This document shows, piece after piece, positions 26,046 through 35,028 of a DNA stretch of 64,000 nucleotides. Within the stretch, counting starts at the first letter, position 1. The number at the start of each line of letters is the position of its first letter. Under the pieces are notes generated by a model that had not been told where the DNA came from, searched no databases, and saw only the letters and a program-made list of their open reading frames with translations. Origin of the DNA: Streptococcus bovimastitidis (GTDB lineage Bacteria > Bacillota > Bacilli > Lactobacillales > Streptococcaceae); contig NZ_LZDD01000002.1 in assembly GCF_001885095.1 (NCBI RefSeq), positions 372,001 through 436,000 on the forward strand, written 5' to 3'. The position numbers and the translations under genes are program-made.

Positions 26046-28118
26046 ATGCCAATTTCCTTACTCGTTTTCGGCTTCCTCGTGGCCCTAATCTTGTCTAATG
26101 TTATTAACCGCATTTTTCCTCAGATACCACTACCAGCTATCCAACTGGTATTGGGGCTTCTTTTTGGTGTCTTTTCGAAGGGCAATCAACTGGTCATCAA
26201 TCCTGAACTCTTTCTAGCCTTTGTCATCGCACCCTTGAATTTCCGTGAAGGACAAGAGAGTGACGTCAAAAGCTTTTTGCGTTTTCGGGCCTTTATTCTT
26301 TATCTAATCCTTCCCACCGTTCTCTTTACAACCCTGATTATGGGACTAGGTATCAGTGAAATTCTACCTATACAAATGCCCTTCGCCATTTGTTTCGCCA
26401 TGGGAGCTGCCCTAGCACCGACTGATGCCGTTGCTTTCTTATCTTTAGCGAAACGATTTAAATTTACCAACCGGGTTAGAAACATCTTGACTTCAGAAGG
26501 ACTCCTCAATGACGCCAGTGCCCTTGTTACTTTCCAGTTCGCCCTGACAGCTATCATGACAGGAGCCTTTTCCCTATCTAGTGCTGGACTTCATTTAACC
26601 ATTGCTATTTTCGGGGGAATAGCCGTAGGCTTGGTCTTCGCCTTACTCAACCGCATATTTTTATCCGTCCTAGAAAAATTTGACGCCGCAGATGTCACTG
26701 GAGCTTTGCTACTAGAATTAACCCTGCCCATCGTATCTTATTTCGTGGCTAGCCTCTTGGATGTTTCAGCTATTATTGCCGTCGTCATAGCCGGCGTGAT
26801 GCAGGCCAACAGATTAAAAAAAGTCACCTTATTTGATGCTCAAGTTGATCGCGTGACTTCAATTATCTGGGAAACCATAAATTTCATGCTCAATGGTTTT
26901 GTCTTTATTGTCTTCGGAATGGAAGCTGCTCATTTTACCGGGCCCGTCCTAACCAGTCCCGATTATAGTAACTTCTACTTGTTATTACTAGTAGTCGCCT
27001 TAACAGCTCTGCTATTCTTCCTCCGCTTCGTCTTCATCAGTCTTTTTTACCTCTATCGAAATATCCACAACAAGCGATCCTTTAAAAAATATTGGCTAGA
27101 AATTAATTTGCTGACTTTTTCAGGAGTCAAAGGAAGTGTCTCTATTGCCACAATTCTCCTACTCCCACGAGAAATAACCCAAGATTATAGTCTAATCCTT
27201 TTTATTGTCGGAGCTGTTACCCTTTTAAGTTTTTTAACAGGGCTGGTCGTTTTACCACGGTTAGCACCGGTCACAGACACTCCTAAAGATAATCTGACTA
27301 AAATTGCTATCCTAACGACTGTTATTAAAGAGTTAGAAGATGAAAGTCGTGATGACCAAAACAACAATCAAGCCGCTATCTATCACGTGGTTGACACCTA
27401 TAATAAACGGATTGAAAGTCTCATCTTAGAACAGGAATCTAATGAAGTCATGGCTGATTTAGCTGAACTTCAATTAATGATCCTATCCATTGAAAGTAAC
27501 GGTCTCGAGTTTGCCTTTAAGAAAAAGGAAATTTCACTCCTAGAATACCGAATCTATCAATCCTACATTAAATCTATGGAACGGGATGTCAATCGTAGCT
27601 TTGTCTCTAGCTTCACCTACGCTTTGACTATACTCTTGCGCGTTTTCCGAGGTCTCTTACATGAAATCAGCTCCTTCCAAGGATTCCATTCCATCGTTGA
27701 ACGAATTAAAAAACCGAGAATTCAGCTTAGTCCAAATAACCGGGAACGTCTAACCGACCTCTTTTTGAACAATACCGAATTGGTCCTAGAAGCTTTAGAA
27801 GACCTAGAGGGTTACTACAACTCTTCTCTAGTTAACTTCTTGCAGAGCCAACGCATCCAGTATGCCGAACTGATCAATTCCGGACTCTTTGTCGAACGGG
27901 TCTTAATGCACTACCTACCAGATTCCAATGATTTACAGTTAAAAGGGTATTATTTAGAAAGACGAACCATTCATGAATTTGAACAAATGGGCGACTTAAG
28001 TTCACGTGAAACTCAAGTCTTACGTGACCAAGTCAATGAGTTAGAGAGCTTTTCCCTCCGTGAAAGCTCCCCGAATTTTGCCTACGATTTCATTAAATAC
28101 CGCACCCGCCAGAAGTGA
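26046..28118 (+). CDS. CPA1-family Na+(K+)/H+ antiporter
   Basis: A 690-aa NhaP/CPA1 cation:proton antiporter. About 12 membrane helices lie in residues 1-405. The ion-binding region is APTDAVAFLSLAKRF and SEGLLNDASALVTFQFAL, which carries the conserved ND pair of CPA1 exchangers. A large cytoplasmic domain (about 410-690) is rich in charged helices and likely regulatory. It exchanges protons for sodium or potassium at the membrane and so supports pH or salt homeostasis. It follows the small gene by one base. Which cation is used cannot be told. Confidence 0.88.
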   Translation: MPISLLVFGFLVALILSNVINRIFPQIPLPAIQLVLGLLFGVFSKGNQLVINPELFLAFVIAPLNFREGQESDVKSFLRFRAFILYLILPTVLFTTLIMGLGISEILPIQMPFAICFAMGAALAPTDAVAFLSLAKRFKFTNRVRNILTSEGLLNDASALVTFQFALTAIMTGAFSLSSAGLHLTIAIFGGIAVGLVFALLNRIFLSVLEKFDAADVTGALLLELTLPIVSYFVASLLDVSAIIAVVIAGVMQANRLKKVTLFDAQVDRVTSIIWETINFMLNGFVFIVFGMEAAHFTGPVLTSPDYSNFYLLLLVVALTALLFFLRFVFISLFYLYRNIHNKRSFKKYWLEINLLTFSGVKGSVSIATILLLPREITQDYSLILFIVGAVTLLSFLTGLVVLPRLAPVTDTPKDNLTKIAILTTVIKELEDESRDDQNNNQAAIYHVVDTYNKRIESLILEQESNEVMADLAELQLMILSIESNGLEFAFKKKEISLLEYRIYQSYIKSMERDVNRSFVSSFTYALTILLRVFRGLLHEISSFQGFHSIVERIKKPRIQLSPNNRERLTDLFLNNTELVLEALEDLEGYYNSSLVNFLQSQRIQYAELINSGLFVERVLMHYLPDSNDLQLKGYYLERRTIHEFEQMGDLSSRETQVLRDQVNELESFSLRESSPNFAYDFIKYRTRQK

Positions 28119-28138
28119 CCAAAGGTCACTTCTTTTTT
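28112..28138 (+). terminator. Terminator of the antiporter operon
   Basis: AAGTGACC-AAA-GGTCACTT followed by CTTTTTT; the left arm includes the stop codon. Confidence 0.9.
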
Positions 28139-28153
28139 GACTAAACAAAACAG

Positions 28154-28184
28154 TTGCTATTTATCACTAATTAGTTATAAACTA
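28154..28184 (+). promoter_or_regulatory. Promoter of the dioxygenase operon with palindromes
   Basis: TTGCTA (28154-28159) and TATAAA (28176-28181) with a 16-bp spacer. The palindrome ACTAATTAGT (28166-28175) lies in the spacer and TAGT-N5-ACTA (28172-28184) covers the -10. These look like operators. Confidence 0.55.
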
Positions 28185-28257
28185 CAAATAGTTAAACAAA
28201 ACTACCAAATCTATCCCCGAAAAGGGAGTCTTTACTACTAGGAAAAGAGGTCTCATT

Positions 28258-29220
28258 ATGAGAGAATCAGCATTATTAGGAATCCATCACGTTACAGCCA
28301 TGACCAATAGCGCAGAGCGTAACTACCGTTTTTTCACTGAAGTACTGGGCATGCGACTAGTAAAGAAAACAGTCAACCAAGATGATATCCACACTTACCA
28401 TACTTTTTTTGCCGATGATCGAGGGAATGCAGGCACTGACATGAGCTTCTTTGATTTCCCCGATAATCCAAAAGGGATTCGCGGCACCAACGCTATTACC
28501 CGGATCGGCTTCCGTGTCCCAAATGATGCCGCTCTAGATTATTATTTAGAACGCTTTGACCAATATGGCGTCAAAAATGATGGCATCATCGACTTGTTTG
28601 GTCACAAAGCTCTGCCATTTGAAGAAGAAGACGGTCAACGCTACCAATTAGTCTCAGACCAACACAATCACGGTGTTGAAGCCGGTATTCCATGGCAAAA
28701 TGGACCAGTCCCAACTGACAAAGCTATTTATGGCTTGGGACCAATAGAAATCACTGTCAGTTACTATGAGGATTTCAAAAATTACCTGATGCAAATTTAT
28801 GACATGCATGTCCTTGAAACAAGTGACAATTATAGCATTTTGGAGGTCGGACTCGGAGGGCATGGTGGCCAAGTTATCCTTCGCCAAGACACAGAAAGCC
28901 GACAAGCCATCCAAGGCTATGGCCAAGTTCATCATGTTTCCTTCCGTGTTAAAGACTCCAAAGCCATCCAAGAGTGGGCTGATAAATATGAAAGCCTTGG
29001 TATTCTAAGCTCTGGTCTGGTTGACCGTTTCTATTTCCAAGCCCTCTATGCTCGCATTGGCCACATTCTCATTGAAATTTCAACCGATGGACCAGGATTT
29101 GCTACCGACGAACCTTATGAAACCCTCGGCGAAGCCTTATCCCTACCTCCATTCTTGGAACCAAAACGCCACATCATTGAAAATATGGTCCGCCCCTTTG
29201 ATACCAGTCGTCCACACTAA
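28258..29220 (+). CDS. VOC-family ring-cleaving dioxygenase (MhqO/MhqE-like)
   Basis: A 320-aa vicinal-oxygen-chelate protein with two paired domains. Likely metal ligands are the histidine in GIHHVTAM, the histidine in QVHHVSFRV and the glutamate in ILIEISTDGPGF. It resembles MhqO and MhqE, Fe(II) extradiol dioxygenases that open hydroquinone rings in the Bacillus MhqR regulon. It is the first of four closely spaced genes (9 bp to the next), all fitting a quinone or electrophile detoxification unit. The ring substrate is inferred, not shown. Start has AGAGG ahead. Confidence 0.85.
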   Translation: MRESALLGIHHVTAMTNSAERNYRFFTEVLGMRLVKKTVNQDDIHTYHTFFADDRGNAGTDMSFFDFPDNPKGIRGTNAITRIGFRVPNDAALDYYLERFDQYGVKNDGIIDLFGHKALPFEEEDGQRYQLVSDQHNHGVEAGIPWQNGPVPTDKAIYGLGPIEITVSYYEDFKNYLMQIYDMHVLETSDNYSILEVGLGGHGGQVILRQDTESRQAIQGYGQVHHVSFRVKDSKAIQEWADKYESLGILSSGLVDRFYFQALYARIGHILIEISTDGPGFATDEPYETLGEALSLPPFLEPKRHIIENMVRPFDTSRPH

Positions 29221-29229
29221 GGAGTTATT

Positions 29230-30132
29230 ATGGAAAATATCAATCGCATCCACCACATCAGTGCCATCGTTGGCAATGCCCAAGAAAACCTGGATTTTTA
29301 CAGCCAAGTCCTCAATCTCCGACTGGTTAAACAAACCGTCAATTTCGATGACCCCAGTGGCTACCATCTCTATTTTACCAGCCAAAACCTTTCAGCTCCC
29401 AGTCTCATGACCTTTTTTCCTTTGGAAAATGGCCAAGCTGGAACAAAAGGCAGTGGTCAGGGAGGACGTATCCTCTTTCAAATCCCCAAAGCTTCCCTTG
29501 ATTTTTGGAGCCATCGCTTAAAAAGCTTTGGTATTCCTTACCAAGAAAGAAGCCTCTTTGAAGCCAGTGCCCTCTTTTTTGAAGACCCACACCAGTTAGA
29601 ATTAGCCCTAGTTGAAGGGCCAGATGTAGCAAGTACCCCAGAAATCGCTGGATTTCATGGAACTTACATGCTCTCAGCCGACTATCAGGCCAGTTACCAG
29701 TTCCTTATTAATGAATTTGGCCTGCTTCCCATAGAAGAAAACGAGGATTTCTACCATCTCAAGACAACTCGTTTGGAGGCAGACCATATCTACCTACCTA
29801 AGGTAAATTACGACCGAGGACAAATGGGCATTGGGACTGTCCATCACATTGCTTGGGCAGTTGAAAATCAAGAAGTACTCAAACAAAACCGAGACTATCT
29901 TGCTAGTATCGGACAAAATGTTACTGTGATCCGCAATCGCAAATACTTCAAGTCAATTTATTTCCGTGAACCCGGCAAAGTTATCTTTGAATTAGCGACA
30001 GATGGTCCTGGCATAACCATTGATGAACCTTTTGACCAATTAGGACAAAAACTACAATTACCTGATAAATACGAAAATAGACGCCATCAGATTGAAACAA
30101 GTCTAACCCCTTTAAGAATTCCAGAGAGGTAA
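29230..30132 (+). CDS. Second VOC-family ring-cleaving dioxygenase (MhqO/MhqE-like)
   Basis: A 300-aa paralog of the preceding protein. The two share the N-terminal pattern H-H-x-S/T-A, the RLVKQTVNFDDPSGYHLYF strand and the C-terminal glutamate in VIFELATDGPGI. Ligands appear as H in RIHHISAIV, H in TVHHIAWAV and E in FELATDGP. Having two in tandem suggests different ring substrates or a heteromer. The next gene starts four bases after it. As with its neighbour, the role in quinone breakdown is inferred from the MhqR-type grouping. Confidence 0.85.
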   Translation: MENINRIHHISAIVGNAQENLDFYSQVLNLRLVKQTVNFDDPSGYHLYFTSQNLSAPSLMTFFPLENGQAGTKGSGQGGRILFQIPKASLDFWSHRLKSFGIPYQERSLFEASALFFEDPHQLELALVEGPDVASTPEIAGFHGTYMLSADYQASYQFLINEFGLLPIEENEDFYHLKTTRLEADHIYLPKVNYDRGQMGIGTVHHIAWAVENQEVLKQNRDYLASIGQNVTVIRNRKYFKSIYFREPGKVIFELATDGPGITIDEPFDQLGQKLQLPDKYENRRHQIETSLTPLRIPER

Positions 30133-30135
30133 ACA

Positions 30136-30747
30136 ATGATCTCATTTAATAGTAAGGACCTAAGCCCCAAAGCACAGTACAAACTGATGATTGGTAGTGT
30201 TATTCCCCGTCCCATTGCTTTTTTGACCACACAATTTGAAAATGGACAAATCAATCTTGCTCCTTTCAGCTTTTATAATATTGTCTCGCACAAGCCAGCT
30301 ATCATTTCTATCAGCGTCCAAAGGCAAAATGGACAGATGAAAGACACAGCAAGTAATATTCTCAAGCAAAAAGAAGCTGTTATCCACAGCGTCACAAGCA
30401 GTAACCTAGATGCTGTGAACCAGGCCGCTAAATCCTTGGGACGCGGTCAGAGCGAATTAGCTTTAACAGGGATGAGCCTAGTGGATTCTAGCAGTATCAA
30501 AACGCCTGGGGTTGCGGAAGCACTGACCCGTTTTGAAGCAAAGCTCTACCAGCATGTCCCAATCTTAGATGAGCAAAATCAAATCATAGCTGATTTACTG
30601 CTTTTACAGATCGTCCATTTCCATATAGATAAAAAAGTCTACCAAGATGGTTGTATCTCTGCTCAAGCATTGGAGCCCATTAGTCGTCTGGCAGGTAGCG
30701 ACTATGCCAAAATTGGTGATGTTTTCAGTTTAGAAAGGCCGCAATAA
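30136..30747 (+). CDS. Flavin reductase-like FMN-binding protein
   Basis: A 203-aa protein of the flavin-reductase-like/DIM6-NTAB family. The FMN-binding signatures are MIGSVIPRPIAFLTTQ and LAPFSFYNIVSHKPAIISIS. Members reduce flavin or bind FMN for partner oxygenases. Here the probable partners are the dioxygenases before it and the hydrolase after it; it overlaps neither and shares tight spacing (4 bp before, 0 bp after). The equivalent of Bacillus MhqN/AzoR quinone reductase is different in fold, so this is a variant of that module. Chemistry is inferred. Confidence 0.8.
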   Translation: MISFNSKDLSPKAQYKLMIGSVIPRPIAFLTTQFENGQINLAPFSFYNIVSHKPAIISISVQRQNGQMKDTASNILKQKEAVIHSVTSSNLDAVNQAAKSLGRGQSELALTGMSLVDSSSIKTPGVAEALTRFEAKLYQHVPILDEQNQIIADLLLLQIVHFHIDKKVYQDGCISAQALEPISRLAGSDYAKIGDVFSLERPQ

Positions 30748-31359
30748 ATGACAAAATGGTCCTATTACAAAGGTAAAGACAAGCAACCGTTATTGATTCT
30801 CCTCCATGGAACGGGCGGTGATGAGGAAAGTCTTTTTCCATTAGTTCCCTATCTCAATCCTGATGCAAATATTTTGGCCCTTCGCGGGGAAGATTCTGAA
30901 AATGGAGCATTACGCTTTTTTAAACGACTTGCTGAAGGTCAGTTTGACCAAGCTGATTTAGAGATGAGAGGGAAGCAATTAAGTAGGGAGCTGAGCCAAT
31001 TCATGACAGACTATGACTTCCCAGCAGAACAAGTTATTTTGGTCGGTTTTTCAAATGGCTCTAACATGGCTATCAATCTCCTCTTACAAGACGAGAGTCC
31101 TTTTAAACAAGCCATTCTCTTTGCACCTATGTATCCCATTGATACTAGTAGCTTACAAGAAGAAAAAAGGGAAACGAAAGTCTTCATTTCCATGGGAGAA
31201 AAGGACCCTATCGTGCCACTTTCTCAAAGCCAAAAGGTCATTCACGAATTTGAATCCCGAAAAGCTCAAGTTACGCCCTTCTGGGTGAGAAGCCACGAAG
31301 TCACCTTAGAGAGTTTACAAGCAGCACATGATTGGTTATTAAACATTGAAAAAAACTAG
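30748..31359 (+). CDS. Alpha/beta hydrolase, MhqD/YvaK-type carboxylesterase
   Basis: A 203-aa carboxylesterase-like protein. The nucleophile S102 lies in GFSNGS and the oxyanion segment LLHGTGGDE near residue 20. The probable acid D is in EKDPIVPLSQ and the base H in RSHEVTLESLQ. MhqD-like hydrolases go with ring-cleavage dioxygenases in the MhqR regulon. It directly follows the flavin reductase gene and ends the operon. Substrate is unknown. Confidence 0.85.
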   Translation: MTKWSYYKGKDKQPLLILLHGTGGDEESLFPLVPYLNPDANILALRGEDSENGALRFFKRLAEGQFDQADLEMRGKQLSRELSQFMTDYDFPAEQVILVGFSNGSNMAINLLLQDESPFKQAILFAPMYPIDTSSLQEEKRETKVFISMGEKDPIVPLSQSQKVIHEFESRKAQVTPFWVRSHEVTLESLQAAHDWLLNIEKN

Positions 31360-31378
31360 TTATTCAACTAGTTTTTTT
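31350..31378. terminator. Bidirectional terminator
   Basis: AAACTAGTT-loop-AACTAGTTT with A and T tracts on both sides; serves the hydrolase gene on plus and the nuclease remnant on minus. Confidence 0.88.
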
Positions 31379-31388
31379 GATTCTTCTT

Positions 31389-32416
31389 TTATTCCGTCAT
31401 TGAGTGCCTTTTTCCAGCAAATTGAGCTTCGGCCTCTGTCATTTCAACCACATTTTCTAATTTTGTGTTGGATGGCATGTTAGCTTTGTTATACCAATAA
31501 ACTTCTGAATTTCCGTGTCCCGTTACAAAGACTATCCGATTTTCAGAACCAGCTTGTTGAGGTGAGCTTTGATCAGGACTTGCGAACTGTGAAACGCCTT
31601 GACTGCTACTGCTTTCCCCATAAGATTCTTGTGCAGAGGCTTGAACCGACTGACCTTGAGCGCTTAAAACTGTGCCATTAGCTGTTCCATCCAAGTAATT
31701 AATGACAGCATTTGGCGAAGCATTCTCTAAAAGAACCCTGGTTACCCCATAAATGTCCACTTCTTCACGATCGCTACCTAATTGAATGGTCATAATTTGA
31801 CCCTTATCATCGAGACCGGCATATTGTAATTCAATTTGCGTGGAATTAATTCATCACCAGAATAGATGGCTCTAACTTGATAGTCTAACCAATAGTTGGG
31901 ATGGTTGGCTACCCAGTTATCGAGTTTTGCCTCATAGAATAAGATAGACTGGTTATTCCCTTTATCCATACCAACATATTGACCTTTATTTAGCCACCCC
32001 GTCATGGGCACAATATTTTCAGCTGTCTCTTCTAAACCTGAAAATTGATACCCCACTAGATGACCACGATTCATCAACCAATCCTGCCGACTACCATCCC
32101 CATAATAGAGTTTATAATTATGCCAACCTACAGGGTTATAGTTAAGACGGGCTTTTCTCTTTTGTTTAGGCTCATCCTGATCCCGTAATTGAATATGGGC
32201 TAAAGAGGCTCTCCCTAAAGTATCTAAGGGTTCTAAATAAAGTTGCTTCTGCCCCTTAAAAAGCATCACCCCAGACTCTTGTAGCTCATGTTTATCATTT
32301 TGTGCCTGAACGCGTGCATCTACGGTACTTGACATACCGGAAACTACAAGTAGCACCAAAAAAAGAAAAGCATATGAGAGCTTAACGAAAACTCTAATCC
32401 TTCCCCTTTTCATCAT
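31389..32416 (-). pseudogene. Frameshifted secreted DNA/RNA non-specific endonuclease (EndA-like)
   Basis: Two minus-strand frames, 208 aa (31790-32416) and 134 aa (31389-31793), together form one nuclease. The first has a signal anchor (LSYAFLFLVLLVVSG), the catalytic NRGHLVGYQ motif of the beta-beta-alpha metal fold and NIVPMTGWLNKGQY. It ends out of frame at NMPVSMIRVKL. In the other frame the same stretch reads IELQYAGLDDKGQIMTIQLGS, which joins straight into the second frame. One base appears lost near 31838, inside CCACGCAAATTG. The nuclease core is intact in the first part, so a shortened protein could still be active. The C-terminal domain with FVTGHGNSEVYWYNKANMP is separated. Confidence 0.8.
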
Positions 32417-32528
32417 GTCACCTTCTTACTATATACTCTTATCACTTCTATCATAAGCCAGGAAAACCCTTTCGTCAATAGTTTTTCCACCCTAAAACTT
32501 TTGGCTCACTCAATGACTTTTTTTGATG

Positions 32529-32569
32529 CAAAAAAAAAGAAGCTTGATTACTCAAGCTTCTTGTTTTTA
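32529..32569 (-). terminator. Terminator after tRNA-Cys
   Basis: Minus-strand AAGAAGCTTGA / TCAAGCTTCTT followed by TTTTTTTTT. Confidence 0.9.
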
Positions 32570-32593
32570 TAAAATGAATGAATTGTTACTTTA

Positions 32594-32664
32594 AGGCGGT
32601 AGACGGATTTGAACCGACGATCAAGCTTTTGCAGAGCCGTGCCTTACCACTTGGCTATACCGCC
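32594..32664 (-). tRNA. tRNA-Cys (anticodon GCA)
   Basis: A 71-nt tRNA reads on the minus strand from GGCGGTATAGCC to TACCGCC plus discriminator T. The acceptor stem GGCGGTA/TACCGCC is perfect, the T arm carries GTTCGAATC and the anticodon loop is CTGCAAA. The U discriminator base is right for cysteine. CCA is not encoded. It is a single tRNA, with its own terminator. Confidence 0.97.
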
Positions 32665-32861
32665 ACAACAGTAATTATTTTACCTTAAATGTAAGTAAAG
32701 GTCAAGATAAATTTTCAAATTCTTAAGCCCCCTATAAACTAGCTTTTCGTTTCATTTTTTACAAAATCGCTGCGCATTTCCCAACTGAGACCAGCACTTC
32801 CATAGGTGTCCCTTTAAAGCCTATAACCACAGAAAACAAGGAAATATCTGATAGAATTCAC
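32665..32861. other. Gap between tRNA-Cys and the rpsB promoter; no gene seen
   Basis: AT-rich intergenic sequence. I see no credible coding frame. The tRNA promoter must lie in its left part; no strong hexamers stand out. Confidence 0.6.
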
Positions 32862-32890
32862 TTGCTTTTCTCTCTAAATTCTGTTAGAAT
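32862..32890 (+). promoter_or_regulatory. Promoter of rpsB
   Basis: TTGCTT at 32862-32867 and TAGAAT at 32885-32890 with a 17-bp spacer. The transcript would have a leader of about 110 nt with GC-rich, potentially pairing words (GTCGAC twice), as expected for autogenous ribosomal-protein control. Confidence 0.75.
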
Positions 32891-33008
32891 TATTTTGTCG
32901 TCTGTCGACAAATACTCATCTCTGATCAATTGTGGTCTTGTTGCCTTCGGGTTGGACTGCAAGTCGACGTCTGAGAGAGGAAAAAACATTATAAAGGAGA
33001 AACTACTC

Positions 33009-33776
33009 ATGGCAGTAATTTCAATGAAACAACTTCTTGAGGCTGGTGTTCACTTTGGTCACCAAACTCGTCGCTGGAACCCTAAGATGGCTAAATACAT
33101 CTTTACAGAACGTAACGGCATCCACGTTATCGACCTACAACAAACTGTTAAATTAGCTGATCAAGCTTACGAATTCGTTCGTGACGCTGCTGCTAACGAC
33201 GCTGTTATCTTGTTCGTTGGTACTAAAAAACAAGCTGCTGAAGCAGTTGCTGACGAAGCAACTCGTGCAGGTCAATACTTTATCAACCACCGTTGGTTGG
33301 GGGGAACTCTTACAAACTGGGGAACAATCCAAAAACGTATCGCTCGTTTGAAAGAAATCAAACGTATGGAAGAAGAAGGAACTTTCGAAGTTCTTCCTAA
33401 AAAAGAAGTTGCACTTCTTAACAAACAACGTGCTCGTCTTGAAAAATTCCTAGGTGGTATCGAAGATATGCCTCGTATTCCAGACGTTATGTACGTTGTT
33501 GACCCACATAAAGAACAAATCGCAGTTAAAGAAGCTAAAAAACTTGGTATCCCAGTTGTAGCTATGGTTGATACAAACGCTGATCCAGATGATATCGATG
33601 TTATCATCCCAGCTAACGACGACGCTATCCGCGCTGTTAAATTAATCACTTCTAAATTAGCTGATGCTGTTATCGAAGGCCGTCAAGGTGAAGATGCAGA
33701 AGTTTCTTTCGAAGCTGAAGCTAAAGCAGATTCAATCGAAGAAATCGTTGAAGTTGTAGAAGGCGACAACAACTAA
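33009..33776 (+). CDS. rpsB: 30S ribosomal protein S2
   Basis: A 255-aa small-subunit protein. The start [32 protein letters not shown] is the family N-terminus; AAGGAG sits 9 bp before this ATG, so a longer upstream frame is rejected. [26 protein letters not shown] and the C-terminal acidic tail [19 protein letters not shown] fit S2. tsf follows with a terminator between. Codon use is strongly biased, as for a highly expressed gene. Confidence 0.98.
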   Translation: MAVISMKQLLEAGVHFGHQTRRWNPKMAKYIFTERNGIHVIDLQQTVKLADQAYEFVRDAAANDAVILFVGTKKQAAEAVADEATRAGQYFINHRWLGGTLTNWGTIQKRIARLKEIKRMEEEGTFEVLPKKEVALLNKQRARLEKFLGGIEDMPRIPDVMYVVDPHKEQIAVKEAKKLGIPVVAMVDTNADPDDIDVIIPANDDAIRAVKLITSKLADAVIEGRQGEDAEVSFEAEAKADSIEEIVEVVEGDNN

Positions 33777-33832
33777 GTTTGACAAATTTACCCTTAAATC
33801 TCATTTAAGAGGACTTTGACATTCGCAATACC

Positions 33833-33872
33833 AAAACGGGGCAGAAAGCAAACCGCTCTGTCTCGTTTTTTT
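33833..33872 (+). terminator. Terminator/attenuator between rpsB and tsf
   Basis: AAAACGGGGCAGA-11nt-TCTGTCTCGTTTTTTT. It separates rpsB from tsf in a normally cotranscribed pair, so it may set their ratio by read-through. Confidence 0.85.
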
Positions 33873-33909
33873 AAATTTTAATATCAAAAATATTTGGAGG
33901 ATTCTACTA

Positions 33910-34950
33910 ATGGCAGAAATTACAGCTAAGCTTGTAAAAGAATTACGTGAAAAATCTGGTGCCGGCGTTATGGACGCTAAAAAAGCACTTGTTGAAACTG
34001 ATGGTGATATGGATAAAGCCGTTGAACTTTTACGTGAAAAAGGTATGGCAAAAGCAGCTAAAAAAGCTGACCGTGTTGCTGCAGAAGGACTTACAGGCGT
34101 TTATGTAAGTGGTAATCATGCTGCTGTTGTTGAAGTTAACGCTGAAACTGACTTCGTAGCGAAAAATGCTCAATTCGTTGAATTGGTTAACGAAACTGCA
34201 AAAGTTATTGCTGAAGGTAAACCTGCAAACAACGAAGAAGCTTTAGCATTAGTGATGCCTTCAGGTGAAACACTTGCTTCAGCATATGTTAACGCAACTG
34301 CTACAATTGGTGAAAAAATTTCATTCCGTCGTTTTGCACTTCTTGAAAAAACTGATGAGCAACATTTTGGTGCATACCAACATAACGGTGGACGTATCGG
34401 TGTTATTTCAGTTGTTGAAGGTGGCGATGATGCCCTTGCTAAACAAATCTCAATGCATATCGCAGCAATGAAACCAACTGTTCTTTCTTACACTGAACTT
34501 GACCCACAATTTGTGAAAGATGAACTTGCTAAACTTAACCATGACATCGAATTAGACAACGAATCTCGTGCAATGGTTGATAAAGCTCCACTTCCATTCT
34601 TACAATATGGCTCAAAAGCTCAATTGTCAGAAGATGTTATTGCTAAAGCTGAAGAAGACATTAAAGCTGAATTAGCTGCTGAAGGCAAACCAGAAAAAAT
34701 CTGGGACAAAATCATCCCAGGTAAAATGGACCGCTTCATGCTTGACAACACTAAAGTTGACCAAGCTTACACTCTTCTTGCTCAAGTTTACATCATGGAC
34801 GACAGCAAAACAGTTGAAGCTTACCTTAACTCAGTAAATGCAAAAGCTATTGACTTTGCTCGTTTCGAAGTTGGTGAAGGTATTGAGAAAAAAGCTAACG
34901 ATTTCGAATCAGAAGTTGCTGCAACTATGGCTGCTGCTCTTAATAACTAA
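33910..34950 (+). CDS. tsf: Translation elongation factor Ts
   Basis: The 346-aa guanine-nucleotide exchange factor for EF-Tu. The N-terminal UBA-like part is [45 protein letters not shown]. The core [10 protein letters not shown] motif contacts EF-Tu. The C-terminal half shows the streptococcal length with [30 protein letters not shown] site precedes the ATG. It is the last gene of rpsB-tsf, with a strong terminator. Confidence 0.98.
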   Translation: MAEITAKLVKELREKSGAGVMDAKKALVETDGDMDKAVELLREKGMAKAAKKADRVAAEGLTGVYVSGNHAAVVEVNAETDFVAKNAQFVELVNETAKVIAEGKPANNEEALALVMPSGETLASAYVNATATIGEKISFRRFALLEKTDEQHFGAYQHNGGRIGVISVVEGGDDALAKQISMHIAAMKPTVLSYTELDPQFVKDELAKLNHDIELDNESRAMVDKAPLPFLQYGSKAQLSEDVIAKAEEDIKAELAAEGKPEKIWDKIIPGKMDRFMLDNTKVDQAYTLLAQVYIMDDSKTVEAYLNSVNAKAIDFARFEVGEGIEKKANDFESEVAATMAAALNN

Positions 34951-34957
34951 GAATCAC

Positions 34958-34987
34958 AAAAACCTTGAAAATTTTCAAGGTTTTTTC
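34958..34987 (+). terminator. Terminator of tsf
   Basis: AACCTTGAAAA / TTTTCAAGGTT followed by TTTT. Confidence 0.92.
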
Positions 34988-34994
34988 TTTATTC

Positions 34995-35025
34995 AAAAAG
35001 GTTGAGCTGTTGCTCAACCTTTTTA
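34995..35025 (-). terminator. Terminator of pepO
   Basis: AAAAAGGTTGAG-loop-CTCAACCTTTTT just after the pepO stop on the minus strand. Confidence 0.92.
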
Positions 35026-35028
35026 ATA

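Noticed and set aside
29021..29410. 129-codon plus frame across the two dioxygenase genes
   Set aside because: It lies in another frame of two well-supported genes and has no site or recognisable domain.
33777..33832. Separate small gene between rpsB and tsf
   Set aside because: No frame of useful length; the segment only leads into the terminator.
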